This document shows, one piece after another, positions 16,897 through 25,471 of a stretch of 64,000 nucleotides of DNA. Every line of letters starts with the position of its first letter. Position 1 is the first letter of the stretch. Under the pieces are notes generated by a model. That model searched no databases. It saw nothing but the letters and a program-made list of their open reading frames with translations, and had not been told where the DNA came from. The stretch comes from Nocardioides panzhihuensis. Its GTDB lineage: Bacteria > Actinomycetota > Actinomycetes > Propionibacteriales > Nocardioidaceae. The translations under genes were made by a program, and so were the position numbers. Location of the stretch: the NCBI RefSeq assembly GCF_013408335.1, contig NZ_JACBZR010000001.1, forward strand, positions 5,915,501 to 5,979,500, in the 5' to 3' direction.

Positions 16897-17034
16897 CGAA
16901 ACGTCAGTTCTCGACGTCGAAGCGTCAGTTCTCGACGTCGAGAGGTCAGATTTTGACGTCGAGAGGTCAGAAATACTGACTTCTCGACGTCAAGAAGTGA
17001 CCTTTCGGCGTCATGTTTGACGTCTCGGCGGGGG
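16897..17034. repeat. 21-bp-unit direct/inverted array, element 1
   Basis: Three and a half direct units of 21 bp (CGAAACGTCAGTTCTCG plus ACGT and variants) are followed by inverted units (CTGACTTCTCGACGTC, then TTGACGTCTCGGCGGGG). The array fills most of the gap between glutathione peroxidase and the MarR gene and starts four bases after the stop. This element and the one at 30574 share the TTCTC inner sequence (type A). Confidence 0.85.
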
Positions 17035-17093
17035 CTTTCGGGATAGTTGGTTCGGAGATAGTTTGGTGTGGGATGGTTCGCTAAGATCTATTC

Positions 17094-17567
17094 ATGCCCG
17101 GACCGCGTATCGACCTGTTGTTCCTGCTCAACCAGTCTGCTCACGCCTTCGCGGCTCAGGTCGGCGAGGCTCTCGCTGACATGGAGCTGTCGGTGCGTGA
17201 GTACTGCGTGCTGCTGAAGGCGTCCGAAGGGGTGTACACCCAGAACGCCGTGGCCGAGATGGCGATGCTCGACAAGACCACGATGGTCACGACCCTCGAT
17301 AGCCTCGAGCGCCGTGGCCTCGCCGAGCGCCGGGTCTCGGACACCGACCGCCGAGCCCGCATCGTGGCGCTCACTCCGGCCGGTACGAAGGCGCTCGAGG
17401 AGGCCTCGAAGACCTATAACGCGACCGTCGCCGAGGCGCTCGAGGGTCTGTCGCCGAGCGAGGGCGAGGCGTTCGTCGAGGCGCTCCAGCGCCTGGTCGA
17501 GGGGCCGTGGGCGACGCCGTCGCACACGATGACGCTGCGACGGCGTGCCCCTGCGTCTGCTCGCTGA
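17094..17567 (+). CDS. MarR family transcriptional regulator
   Basis: A 157-residue winged-helix regulator: N-terminal dimerisation helix, helix-turn-helix YTQNAVAEMAMLDKTTMVTTLDSLE, wing RRVSDTDRRARIVALTPAG, and C-terminal helices. It lies 70 bases before an MFS efflux gene with a perfect palindrome in the gap (17599-17622). By family knowledge it represses the pair and is released by a substrate of the pump. The ATG at 17094 lacks a strong ribosome binding site. Confidence 0.9.
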   Translation: MPGPRIDLLFLLNQSAHAFAAQVGEALADMELSVREYCVLLKASEGVYTQNAVAEMAMLDKTTMVTTLDSLERRGLAERRVSDTDRRARIVALTPAGTKALEEASKTYNATVAEALEGLSPSEGEAFVEALQRLVEGPWATPSHTMTLRRRAPASAR

Positions 17568-17598
17568 GAAATAGATCCACAAATGAATATCTGAAAAT

Positions 17599-17622
17599 AG
17601 ATTGTTTCGTAAGAAACAATCT
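17599..17622. promoter_or_regulatory. MarR operator
   Basis: AGATTGTTTC, a 4-base spacer GTAA, then GAAACAATCT: a perfect 10+4+10 palindrome in an AT-rich stretch, just before the MFS start. It is the natural binding site for the MarR protein encoded upstream. Confidence 0.8.
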
Positions 17623-17637
17623 TCTATGGTCGTATCC

Positions 17638-18858
17638 ATGACGACCAAGGCAGTCGCGCTCGCGACCCTCGCAGCAACTCAACTCATGGTGATCCTCGAC
17701 GGCACAGTCGTGACCGTCGCCCTTCCGGCAATCCGCGACGACCTGGGCTTCGGCGATGCCTCGCAGTCCTGGATCGTCAACGGCTTCCTTCTTGCCTTCG
17801 CGCTCGCCCTGCTCCCGGCGGGCCGGGCCGGTGACGCCTTCGGCACCCGCCCGGTCTTCCTCACCGGGCTGAGCATCTTCACCCTCGCCTCGGCATGGTG
17901 CGGGCTCGCCTGGGATCCGATCTCCCTGGTCCTCGCGCGATTCGTCCAGGGCCTAGGGGGTGGCATCGCGTCGGCCGTCGTCCTCGGCATGATCGTCGGC
18001 CTCTACGTCGAGACGGCGGAGCGACTCCGCGCCTTCGCGGTGCTCGCCTTCATCGGCTCCGTCGGTGCGTCGGTGGGGACCGTCCTGGGCGGCGTGCTCA
18101 CCGAGCTCGCCTCCTGGCGTTGGACCTTCCTGATCAACCTGCCGATCGGGATCATCGCGCTGGTCGTCGCGCTCCGCGCGGTCAGAGGTACGCCGCCGAC
18201 CGGCGCCAAGGGTGGTCTGCTGCCGCGCGGCCTGTTCGCCGAGCACCGGTTCGTGCTCGCCAACCTGATCCTGGTGACCCTGACCTTCGGTGGGTTCACC
18301 TTCCAGTTCGTCACGACGCTCTACCTCCAGGACGTCCTCGGCTTCGGAGCGCTCACGACCGGCCTGGCGTTCTTCCCGGTCGGCGCGGTGATCGCCGTCG
18401 CATCCCTCGGCTTCAGCGCCATGCTGGCCGATCGGTTCGGCACCGAGCGCATCATGCTGGCCGGCATGCTCGCCTTCGTCGCAGGCATGATCTATCTCGT
18501 CCGTATCCCCGACTCGGGCAGCTTCGCTCTCGACGTCCTCCCGGGCACGATCGTGATGGGTCTCGGCTTCGGGCTCGCGATGCCGCAGGTGATCGCTCTG
18601 GCGATGGGTGCGCTGGCTCCGGAGTTCGCTGGCATCGGCTCCGGCCTGACCACGACCGCTCAGCAGGTCGGCGGGTTCCTCGGCACCTTGATCGCCGCCG
18701 GCCTGGTCACGACCGTCGGCTACTACGCGGCCTATGCCTCGGCGGCGGTCGCGTTGGCCCTCGGAGCGGTGGTCGCGGCGTACCTGCTCGTGAATGCCAC
18801 ACGCGCCCGGGACCCGGAGATCACCGAGCGGGTGCCGGAGGAAGCCGCCAGCCTCTGA
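17638..18858 (+). CDS. MFS drug efflux transporter (DHA2/EmrB-like)
   Basis: A 406-residue major facilitator. The N-terminus carries the DHA2 motif LDGTVVTVALPAI. Motif A-like GRAGDAFGTRPVF and motif C-like GSVGASVGTVLGG (proton antiport) follow. About twelve membrane segments are visible; DHA2 proteins with fourteen are usually longer. Start candidates at 17602 and 17626 fall in or beside the MarR operator, so I use ATG 17638. It is likely to export a hydrophobic toxic compound under control of the adjacent MarR regulator; the substrate is unknown. Confidence 0.9.
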   Translation: MTTKAVALATLAATQLMVILDGTVVTVALPAIRDDLGFGDASQSWIVNGFLLAFALALLPAGRAGDAFGTRPVFLTGLSIFTLASAWCGLAWDPISLVLARFVQGLGGGIASAVVLGMIVGLYVETAERLRAFAVLAFIGSVGASVGTVLGGVLTELASWRWTFLINLPIGIIALVVALRAVRGTPPTGAKGGLLPRGLFAEHRFVLANLILVTLTFGGFTFQFVTTLYLQDVLGFGALTTGLAFFPVGAVIAVASLGFSAMLADRFGTERIMLAGMLAFVAGMIYLVRIPDSGSFALDVLPGTIVMGLGFGLAMPQVIALAMGALAPEFAGIGSGLTTTAQQVGGFLGTLIAAGLVTTVGYYAAYASAAVALALGAVVAAYLLVNATRARDPEITERVPEEAASL

Positions 18859-18892
18859 CCTTCTCGCCGCGAGATCCGCACGCCTCTCGGCG

Positions 18893-20779
18893 CTACCTCC
18901 GGACCGGGAGGATCAGCGTCGAGGGGTGTGCCTTCGTGTGATGGACGGTCACCACGCCCGCGACGCCGCGGACCAGTTGCTTGACGTTGGGCAGCAGGTG
19001 AGGGACGTCGTAGGAGTGGACGGTGACGCGGAGGCGGTGGCCCTTCTTGATCACCGCGCCGGTCGGGAAGACCTCGACGGGCACGCGGTAGACCTTGCCG
19101 GGGGTGACCGACTGCTCGGCCTCGCGGGTGAAGGGGTGCCAGGGCTGGACGACCTGTCCGTTCAGCGTTCGCGATCTCGACGGCAGGACAGCTCGATGGC
19201 GCAGGGTCTGCCACCCGCCGGTGATGCGGTCGACGGACCCGTCCGGCGCGACATCCTCGACCGAGACCGAGATCAGGCCGTCGGTGCCGGTCGTGGAGAC
19301 GGACAGATCGGCGTTGAGCGGACCGGAGAAGGCCAGGTCGGAGGCGGCCGGAGCCGTCTCGTAGGAGACCCCGAGCGCGTCGTTGATCCGGTTGTCGGTC
19401 TCGCAGCCGGGGATCGCGAGGGCGCCGGCGGTCCACTGCGCGGTGCTGCGAGAGCACAGTCCCTGCACCGGCAGCGGCACGATGGTGTCTCCGCCGACGG
19501 GCTTCAGGGCCGACCCGATGCCGTACGTCTTGGCGCGGACCTCGCTCCCGAGCCACGACTGCATCGTGCGCCACTTCCCGGACCCGATCTCGTGGTAGGT
19601 CACCGGAGCGACGTCCCGGTCGAGGGTGGTGTCCGAAAGGCCCATGAGGTGCGTGTCGAACCACCGCAGCGCCATCTCGCTCAGGCTGTTGATCCCGCTG
19701 CCCTCCAAGCCGGCGGCCGTCGCGGCCTCGGTGTGCGTCCACGGCCCGACGAGCAGCTTGGTGTCCACCCCGTTCCGCTGCATCCGGTCGAAGAGCATCG
19801 GCGCCCCACGCTGGAAGATGTCGTACTGCCCGGCCGTCACGAACGTCGGTACGTCGATCTCGTCGACCACGCTCAGCGGCGAGCGCTTCCGATAGAAGGG
19901 GCCGTCGTAGGCGGCGTCGCTGCCCAGCACCGCGCTGGCGAGCATCGGCACCTGGAACCCGAGCGCGCCGCCGACGTGCTGCAGCAGCGTGGTCAAGGTG
20001 GCCTCGGGGCGGGCCTTGTTCACGGCCGGCGGCACCAGTCCCGCGCCCGTGACGAGCCCGAACCACAACGGGATGAACCCGGCGTCGATCTGTCCGCCGG
20101 AGGCGACCACGTCGCGGTAGACGTCACCGGCAGGCACGATCGGGAACATCGCCTTCAGCCCGCGTGGGTGCTGGGCGGCGGTGAAGAACTGGTTGATGGC
20201 CATGTAGGAGGCGCCCCACAGGCCGAGCTCACCGTTGCTCCACGGGCGCTGCTTCGAGGTGGCCCAGTTGGCGACCTCGAGGCCGTCCTTCTGCTCGCGG
20301 TCGCCGAACGCGTCCCACTGACCGGCGGAGGAGCCGGTGCCGCGTACGTCGGTCTGCACGAACACATATCCGCGCTGGACGAAGTAGTCGCCGCCGCTGC
20401 CGCCGGACAGGTTCTTGTTGTAGGGGTTCTGCGTCAGGATCACCGGGAACCGACCCGCCGCCGCGGTGCCGTCGGCCTTCGCCGGACGGTGGATGTCGGC
20501 CAGGAGCACGACCCCGTCGGACATCGTGATCGCGACGTCCTTCTCGACCACCACGCCGTACGTCGCCGGCCGAGGCTTCCACGCCTCGGCTCGTGCCTGC
20601 GGCTGGGCCGCCGGCGCAGCCCGCGGAGCCTGGGGCGCCGCAGTTGGAGCGGCCGGCAGCGTACGCGCCATGCTCTCCGCCTCGCCGGCCAGCGAGCCGA
20701 GGTCGGACGACGTCGGTGGCAGGAACGTCGTGACAAGAGCCAGGAACGGAAACAGGAACGACAGGATGCCGAGATTCAC
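18893..20779 (-). CDS. secreted CocE/NonD-type alpha/beta hydrolase (X-Pro dipeptidyl-peptidase family)
   Basis: A 628-residue hydrolase with an N-terminal signal-like segment (MNLGILSFLFPFLALVTTFL) and an Ala/Pro-rich linker (about 40-70). The catalytic serine lies in LGLWGASYMAINQF; Asp and His are expected near VTAGQYDIFQ and GPWTHTEAATAAG. The C-terminal 200 residues form the jelly-roll domain of the family (TPGKVYRVPVEVFPTGAVI, KGHRLRVTV). Relatives cleave X-Pro dipeptides or esters such as cocaine. The signal sequence suggests that it acts outside the cell. It is a single gene, converging on the MFS gene. Confidence 0.88.
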   Translation of the reverse strand: MNLGILSFLFPFLALVTTFLPPTSSDLGSLAGEAESMARTLPAAPTAAPQAPRAAPAAQPQARAEAWKPRPATYGVVVEKDVAITMSDGVVLLADIHRPAKADGTAAAGRFPVILTQNPYNKNLSGGSGGDYFVQRGYVFVQTDVRGTGSSAGQWDAFGDREQKDGLEVANWATSKQRPWSNGELGLWGASYMAINQFFTAAQHPRGLKAMFPIVPAGDVYRDVVASGGQIDAGFIPLWFGLVTGAGLVPPAVNKARPEATLTTLLQHVGGALGFQVPMLASAVLGSDAAYDGPFYRKRSPLSVVDEIDVPTFVTAGQYDIFQRGAPMLFDRMQRNGVDTKLLVGPWTHTEAATAAGLEGSGINSLSEMALRWFDTHLMGLSDTTLDRDVAPVTYHEIGSGKWRTMQSWLGSEVRAKTYGIGSALKPVGGDTIVPLPVQGLCSRSTAQWTAGALAIPGCETDNRINDALGVSYETAPAASDLAFSGPLNADLSVSTTGTDGLISVSVEDVAPDGSVDRITGGWQTLRHRAVLPSRSRTLNGQVVQPWHPFTREAEQSVTPGKVYRVPVEVFPTGAVIKKGHRLRVTVHSYDVPHLLPNVKQLVRGVAGVVTVHHTKAHPSTLILPVRR

Positions 20780-20871
20780 GACTCACTCCCAGGGTGTGGT
20801 GACCATCACATCCACAAACGAGAAGTGCAAACGCGAGTTACGGCAACGTGTTCCAGTATTGGATCGTGAGA

Positions 20872-21522
20872 CTAAGCGACTGCTGCTGAGGTCCTGTCGA
20901 CGACCTCAGCACCGGTGGCCGCCACGACCTCGTCGTACGTCACCCCGGGAGCCAGCTCCACGAGCTCGAACGAGGCGCCGGCGACGTCGAGGACGCCCAG
21001 GTCGGTGATGACCCGCTTCACGATCCCGCGACCCGTCAGCGGCAGGTCGCACTCCGCGAGCAGCTTGGGGGCGCCCTTCTTGGTGACGTGCTCCATCAGC
21101 ACGATCACCCGCCCGGCCCCGGAGACGAGGTCCATCGCGCCACCCATGCCCTTGACCATCTGGCCCGGGACCATCCAGTTGGCGATGTCGCCGTTGGTCG
21201 CGACCTGCATCGCGCCCAGGACGGCGACGTCGATGTGGCCACCGCGAATCATCGCGAAGGAGGTCGCGGAGTCGAAGTAGGAGGCTCCGGCGAGCACGGT
21301 CACCGTCTGCTTGCCGGCGTTGATCAGGTCCGGGTCGACCTCGTCCTCGTAAGGGAACGGACCGACGCCGAGGATGCCGTTCTCGGCGTGCAGCACGACC
21401 GTCGAGCTCTCCGGGATGTAGTCGGGGATCAGCGTCGGCAGGCCGATCCCGAGGTTGACGTAGTCGCCGTCCTGCAGCTCCTGCGCGGCGCGCGCGGCCA
21501 TCTGGTTGCGGTCCCAAGCCAT
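20872..21522 (-). CDS. scoB: 3-oxoacid CoA-transferase subunit B
   Basis: A 216-residue beta subunit of a family I CoA-transferase. The catalytic glutamate is Glu47 in LHAENGILG. Conserved stretches [25 protein letters not shown] and [11 protein letters not shown] are present. With the alpha subunit encoded three bases upstream it transfers CoA from succinyl-CoA to a 3-oxo acid, either acetoacetate or 3-oxoadipate. The third gene of a thiolase / A / B operon. By eye I cannot separate ScoB from PcaJ; the absence of other pca genes favours a 3-ketoacid role. Confidence 0.9.
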   Translation of the reverse strand: MAWDRNQMAARAAQELQDGDYVNLGIGLPTLIPDYIPESSTVVLHAENGILGVGPFPYEDEVDPDLINAGKQTVTVLAGASYFDSATSFAMIRGGHIDVAVLGAMQVATNGDIANWMVPGQMVKGMGGAMDLVSGAGRVIVLMEHVTKKGAPKLLAECDLPLTGRGIVKRVITDLGVLDVAGASFELVELAPGVTYDEVVAATGAEVVDRTSAAVA

Positions 21523-21525
21523 GAC

Positions 21526-22323
21526 TCAGGCCTCCTTGCTCGATGTGGTCTCGGTCGGGCGCTCGCCACGCGTCGTACGTTTCTCGATGTCCTTGCGTGC
21601 TGCCTGCTCGGGCGTCAGCGCCACGATCCGCTTCACGAAGATCCCCGGAAGATGTACGTCGGCTGGGTCGATCTCACCGACCTCGACGACCTCCTCGGCC
21701 TCGACGACGGTGATCCGCCCCGCCATCGCGGCCGGGACGTTGAAGTTGCGGGTCGAGGCGTTGAACTGGGCATTGCCGGCCCGGTCGACGCGAGTCGCGC
21801 GCACCAGCGCGAAGTCGGTGACGATGCTCTCCTCGAGCACCATCTGCTTGCCGTGGAACGCCCGGACCTCCTTCGGCTCGGAGGCCTCGGCGATGGTGCC
21901 GTCAGGGTTGTAGCGGTAGGGCAGGCCGCCGTCGGAGACCATCGTGCCGACGCCGGTCGGCGTGTAGAACGCGCCGATCCCGCTGCCGCCCGCGCGCATC
22001 CGCTCCGCGAGGGTGCCCTGCGGGGTGAGCTCGAGGGTGATCTCGCCGGCCAGGTACTGCCGGCCGAACTCCTTGTTCTCGCCGATGTAGCTCGCGATCA
22101 CGCGGGAGATGCGGTGGTCGTCGAGCAGCAGCCCGAGCCCGGCGCCGTCCACGCCGCAGTTGTTGGAGACGACCATCAGGTCGTCCGCGCCCTGCTCCCG
22201 CAGCGCCTCGATCAGGAACCACGGGATCCCCACCAGCCCGAAGCCACCCACTGCCAGGCTCGCTCCGCTGTGGATGTCGGCGACCGCCTCTGCGGCCGAT
22301 CCGACCACCTTGTCCAGACCCAT
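21526..22323 (-). CDS. scoA: 3-oxoacid CoA-transferase subunit A
   Basis: A 265-residue alpha subunit. It has the glycine-rich CoA-binding segment GGFGLVGIPWFLIEAL, SNNCGVDGAGLG, SYIGENKEFGRQYLAGE and the GSGIGAFYTPTGVGT segment. It ends with a charged tail rich in Thr/Glu/Lys (about 25 residues) not needed for the fold. It is encoded 51 bases after the thiolase and three bases before subunit B. Cytoplasmic; it works as an A2B2 complex. Confidence 0.9.
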   Translation of the reverse strand: MGLDKVVGSAAEAVADIHSGASLAVGGFGLVGIPWFLIEALREQGADDLMVVSNNCGVDGAGLGLLLDDHRISRVIASYIGENKEFGRQYLAGEITLELTPQGTLAERMRAGGSGIGAFYTPTGVGTMVSDGGLPYRYNPDGTIAEASEPKEVRAFHGKQMVLEESIVTDFALVRATRVDRAGNAQFNASTRNFNVPAAMAGRITVVEAEEVVEVGEIDPADVHLPGIFVKRIVALTPEQAARKDIEKRTTRGERPTETTSSKEA

Positions 22324-22374
22324 GTCTTCTCTGCTCTCTCGAAGGAAAAACTCGTACGCCGATGCCAGCCGGCG

Positions 22375-23601
22375 TCAGCGGACCGACTCGAACACCGCCG
22401 CGAGCCCCTGCCCGCCGCCGATGCACATCGTCTCCAGGACGTACTTCGCCTCGCGGCGCTGCGCCTCGCGGGCCGCCGTGGCGAGGATCCGCGCGCCGGT
22501 GGCACCGATCGGGTGACCCAGGGAGATCCCCGAGCCGTTGGGGTTGAGCCGTTCGTCGGTCGCGTCGATCTTCCACTCGCGCAGGACCGCGAGGACCTGG
22601 GCGGCGAACGCCTCGTTGAGCTCGATCAGGTCGATCTCGTCGAGGGTGAGCCCGGCCCGGTCCAGCGCGGCCCTGCTGGAGAGGACGGGTCCGATGCCCA
22701 TCCGCTCGGGCTCGCAGCCGGTGACGGCCCACGACTTGAGCGCCAGCAGGGGAGTCAGGCCGCGCCTCTCCGCCTCGGCGCGGGTGGTCACGACGCACAT
22801 CGCGGCGCCGTCGTTCTGACCGGACGCGTTGCCGGCGGTGACCGTCGACTCCTCGTCGACCTTCAGCCGGATCGGACGCAGCGAGGCGAGCTTCTCCAGA
22901 GAGATGTCGGCACGTGGGTGCTCGTCGCGGTCGACGACCACGTCGGGCTTGCGGCGGCCGCCGGGAACGGTCACCGGCACCAGCTCGTCGGCGAACTTGC
23001 CGGCCTCGTGGGCGGCGACGGCGCGCTGGTTGGAGCGCAGCGCGAGCTCGTCCTGCTCCTCGCGGCCGATGCCGTACTCGCGGCGCAGGTTCTCCGCCGT
23101 CTCGATCATGCCGCCGGGGATCGGGTGGTCCTTGCCGCCTGCGGTCTCGCGGGCCCGGTCGAGGCGGTCGAGCAGCTGGATGCCGCCCTGCTTCACCCCG
23201 CCGCGCAGCCCGAGCGAGTAGTGCTCGACGTTGGACATCGACTCCGCGCCGCCGGCCACGACGAGGTTCGCGGCGCCGGTGGCGACCGAGCCCGCGGCGT
23301 ACAGGATCGCCTGGAGACCCGAACCGCAGCGGCGGTCGATCTGCAGGCCGGGGACGCCGTTGCCGAGCCCGGCGTCGAGGGCGGCGATGCGTCCGATCGC
23401 GGGGTTCTCGCCGCTCGCGTAGCCGTTGCCGAGGATGACGTCGTCGACGTCGCCCTCCTGCATGCCGGTGCGCTCGACCAGCTCGCGCAGGACCGTCGTG
23501 GCGAGGTCGGTCGCGGTCAGCGGGGCCAGGGCGCCGAGGAACCGGCCGACCGGGGTGCGGAGGGGCTCGCAGATGACGATGTCGTTGGCGGCGCTGCTCA
23601 T
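22375..23601 (-). CDS. acetyl-CoA C-acyltransferase (thiolase)
   Basis: A 408-residue thiolase. The nucleophile is Cys92 in DRRCGSGLQA, the catalytic His is in GHPIGATGARI near 361, and the second Cys is in CIGGGQGLA near 391. GGAESMS is also conserved. With the CoA-transferase it would activate and split a 3-oxo acid into acetyl-CoA units. The open frame continues far upstream without a stop, but those residues have no thiolase similarity; ATG 23601 (MSSAANDIVICEP) gives the standard N-terminus. It diverges from the cobalt transporter operon. Confidence 0.9.
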   Translation of the reverse strand: MSSAANDIVICEPLRTPVGRFLGALAPLTATDLATTVLRELVERTGMQEGDVDDVILGNGYASGENPAIGRIAALDAGLGNGVPGLQIDRRCGSGLQAILYAAGSVATGAANLVVAGGAESMSNVEHYSLGLRGGVKQGGIQLLDRLDRARETAGGKDHPIPGGMIETAENLRREYGIGREEQDELALRSNQRAVAAHEAGKFADELVPVTVPGGRRKPDVVVDRDEHPRADISLEKLASLRPIRLKVDEESTVTAGNASGQNDGAAMCVVTTRAEAERRGLTPLLALKSWAVTGCEPERMGIGPVLSSRAALDRAGLTLDEIDLIELNEAFAAQVLAVLREWKIDATDERLNPNGSGISLGHPIGATGARILATAAREAQRREAKYVLETMCIGGGQGLAAVFESVR

Positions 23602-23793
23602 GCTCTCGACCGTACGCGGACAGTCATGACTTGAGAAGTATCCATTTCTAGCGGATTGAAACCTCTGCGGTCTTGGTCGTCCTTCGGCCAGGCAGTGCAC
23701 GGGCGAGGCTATTGCGATAAGTTCGCGTTTAGCGGTTTCCGTTGTCCAGGGCTCCACTTGGACCGACCCCACACGCAGAACCAAGAGGTGACC
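23602..23793. other. divergent intergenic region, thiolase / cbiM
   Basis: 192 bases holding the promoters of two divergent operons. A short palindrome, GCGA-TAAGT-TCGC, lies near 23713-23725. I looked for the conserved boxes of the cobalamin riboswitch and did not find them. The ribosome binding site of cbiM (AAGAGGTGACC) is clear. Confidence 0.4.
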
Positions 23794-24486
23794 ATGCACG
23801 TCCCCGACGGCTTCCTCGACGCGCCGACGTCGATCGCCACCGGCGCAGTAGCTGTCGTCGCGGTGGGTGTCGCGCTGCGCGGCGCGCGCCGCGAGCTCGA
23901 CGACAAGACTGCCCCGCTGGCCGGCCTCGTGGCCGCGTTCGTCTTCGCGACCCAGATGATCAACTTCCCCGTCGGGGCCGGCACGAGCGGCCATCTGATG
24001 GGCGGTGCGCTGGCGGCCGTGCTGGTGGGGCCGTGGACCGGGGTGCTCTGCGTCTCGGTCGTGCTGATCGTGCAGTCCCTGCTCTTCGCCGACGGCGGGA
24101 TCACCGCGCTCGGCACCAACATCCTGCTCATCGCCGTCACCACGGTGGTCGTCGGCTGGTTCGTCACCCGGGTGCTGCTCAAGGTGCTGCCGAAGCGGGT
24201 CGGCATGGTCGCCCCCGCGGCCGCCATCGGCGCCTTCGTCTCCGTGCCCACTGCAGCCCTCGTCTTCACCGGTCTCTATGCGGTCGGCGGCACCGCCGAC
24301 ATCTCGCTGACCACCCTGGCCACCGCGATGCTCGGGTGGCACACCGTCATCGGCCTCGGCGAGGCCGCGATCACCTTCCTCGCCGTCGGCGCGATCCTGT
24401 CCGTACGTCCTGACCTCGTCTACGCCGCCCGAGGCGTGATCTCCGAGCGCGAGCTGGTCATCAAGACCAAGGAGTCGGTGGCATGA
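23794..24486 (+). CDS. cbiM: cobalt/nickel ECF transporter substrate-binding membrane protein
   Basis: A 230-residue membrane protein starting MHVPDGFLD; in CbiM/NikM the N-terminal amine and His2 bind the metal, so the start is fixed by function. Six to seven membrane segments, with GAGTSGHLMGGALAA and GGITALGTNILL as conserved loops. It opens a four-gene operon (M, N-like, Q, O) that imports Co2+ or Ni2+. Sequence alone does not separate the metals. A ribosome binding site AAGAGG lies upstream. Confidence 0.92.
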   Translation: MHVPDGFLDAPTSIATGAVAVVAVGVALRGARRELDDKTAPLAGLVAAFVFATQMINFPVGAGTSGHLMGGALAAVLVGPWTGVLCVSVVLIVQSLLFADGGITALGTNILLIAVTTVVVGWFVTRVLLKVLPKRVGMVAPAAAIGAFVSVPTAALVFTGLYAVGGTADISLTTLATAMLGWHTVIGLGEAAITFLAVGAILSVRPDLVYAARGVISERELVIKTKESVA

Positions 24487-24833
24487 CGACGGCGACGAAG
24501 ACGACGGAGACGAAGCGGGCCGTGCCGTTCAAATGGGTCGCGGTCGGCATCGCAGTCGTGGCGCTGCTTTTGGCAGGGGTGGTCTCCTACTACGCATCAG
24601 CCAACCCCGACGGCCTCGAGTACGTCGCCCACAAGACCGGCTTCCTCGACAGCGCCGCGGAGCACGGCGCGGCCGACGGGCCGCTGGCCGACTACAGCGC
24701 CAAGGGCGTCGACGATGCGCGGCTCTCCGGCGGCCTCGCCGGAGTGATCGGCACCGTGGTGGTCCTCGTCATCGCCGGTGGCCTGGCCCTGGTCGTACGC
24801 CGCCGACCCAACGGCACTTCCGACGAGGCCTGA
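24483..24833 (+). CDS. PDGLE-domain (CbiN-like) transporter component
   Basis: A 116-residue protein with two membrane segments. The conserved ANPDGLEYVAHKTGF motif follows the first, as in PDGLE proteins that replace CbiN/NikN or are fused to CbiM. It helps metal loading in the M-N pair. The ATGA overlap with cbiM means coupled translation. Between the motif and the second membrane segment is a flexible acidic region. Confidence 0.88.
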   Translation: MTTATKTTETKRAVPFKWVAVGIAVVALLLAGVVSYYASANPDGLEYVAHKTGFLDSAAEHGAADGPLADYSAKGVDDARLSGGLAGVIGTVVVLVIAGGLALVVRRRPNGTSDEA

Positions 24834-24834
24834 G

Positions 24835-25470
24835 GTGCCCGCACACCTGAAGGTGCTGGCCCTGGTCGGCTTCATGCTCGTGGTGGTCGCCACCCCGCGG
24901 GAGTGGTTCGCTGCGTACGCCTTCTTCCTCGCCGTTCTGGTGACCGTCGGCGCGGTGGCGCGGGTGCGCCCGGGCTGGGTGCTCAAGCGGATGGTCGTGG
25001 AGACGCCGTTCGTGGTCTTCGCGGTGCTGATGCCGTTCATCGCGCAGGGGCCGCGGGTCGACGTGCTCGGGCTGAGCCTGAGCGAGTCGGGGCTGCTCTC
25101 GGCCTGGGGGCTGCTCGCCAAGGGCACGCTCGGTGTGATCGCCGGCCTGCTGCTCGCCGCGACGACGACGCCTCAGGAGCTGGTCCGCGGCTTGGAGAGG
25201 CTGCGGATGCCTGAGCAGCTGGTCCAGATCATGGCGTTCATGGTCCGCTACCTGGAGGTGGTGACCGACGAGATGCGCCGGATGGCGGTGGCGCGCGCCT
25301 CGCGAGGCTTCGTCGCCCGCAACCCGCTCCACTGGCCGGTGCTCGCCCGATCGGTCGGCGCGCTGTTCATCCGTTCCTTCGAGCGCGGTGAGCGCGTGCA
25401 CCTGGCCATGGTCTCGCGCGGCTACACCGGGAGAATGCCCCGGTGCGATGTATCGAGCTTGTCGAGATGA
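24835..25470 (+). CDS. cbiQ: cobalt/nickel ECF transporter transmembrane protein
   Basis: A 211-residue energy-coupling T component. Membrane segments are at both ends; the coupling helices carry RMAVARASRGF and SFERGERVHLAMVSRGYTG, the two Ala-Arg-Gly type motifs that contact the ATPase. I use GTG 24835, one base after the previous stop; an earlier in-frame ATG lies inside the N-like gene. The last residues (MPRCDVSSLSR) are encoded by copy 2 of the 28-bp dispersed repeat, so the tail differs from the family. Confidence 0.88.
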   Translation: MPAHLKVLALVGFMLVVVATPREWFAAYAFFLAVLVTVGAVARVRPGWVLKRMVVETPFVVFAVLMPFIAQGPRVDVLGLSLSESGLLSAWGLLAKGTLGVIAGLLLAATTTPQELVRGLERLRMPEQLVQIMAFMVRYLEVVTDEMRRMAVARASRGFVARNPLHWPVLARSVGALFIRSFERGERVHLAMVSRGYTGRMPRCDVSSLSR

Positions 25471-25471
25471 C
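25444..25471 (+). repeat. 28-bp dispersed repeat, copy 2
   Basis: Matches 3873-3900 at 27 of 28 bases. It spans the end of cbiQ and the beginning of cbiO, and its final ATGAC gives both the cbiQ stop (TGA) and the cbiO start (ATG). Confidence 0.85.

Noticed and set aside
16897..17034. Short tandem repeats that could suggest a CRISPR array
   Set aside because: Units are 21 bp with no spacers, are inverted halfway and have no cas genes nearby.
20872..23601. Full 3-oxoadipate (pca) pathway operon
   Set aside because: Only CoA-transferase and thiolase are present; without other pca genes a 3-ketoacid role is equally or more likely.
21088..23634. 848-residue open frame opposite the CoA-transferase and thiolase genes
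   Set aside because: Shadow of GC-rich genes in another frame; composition is Arg/Ala/Asp/Gly-rich and no domain is visible.
23602..23793. Cobalamin riboswitch upstream of cbiM
   Set aside because: The conserved B12-box and core elements could not be found in either orientation.
22375..24342. Long thiolase reading of 655 residues
   Set aside because: The upstream part lies over cbiM on the other strand and has no thiolase similarity; ATG 23601 matches the family.
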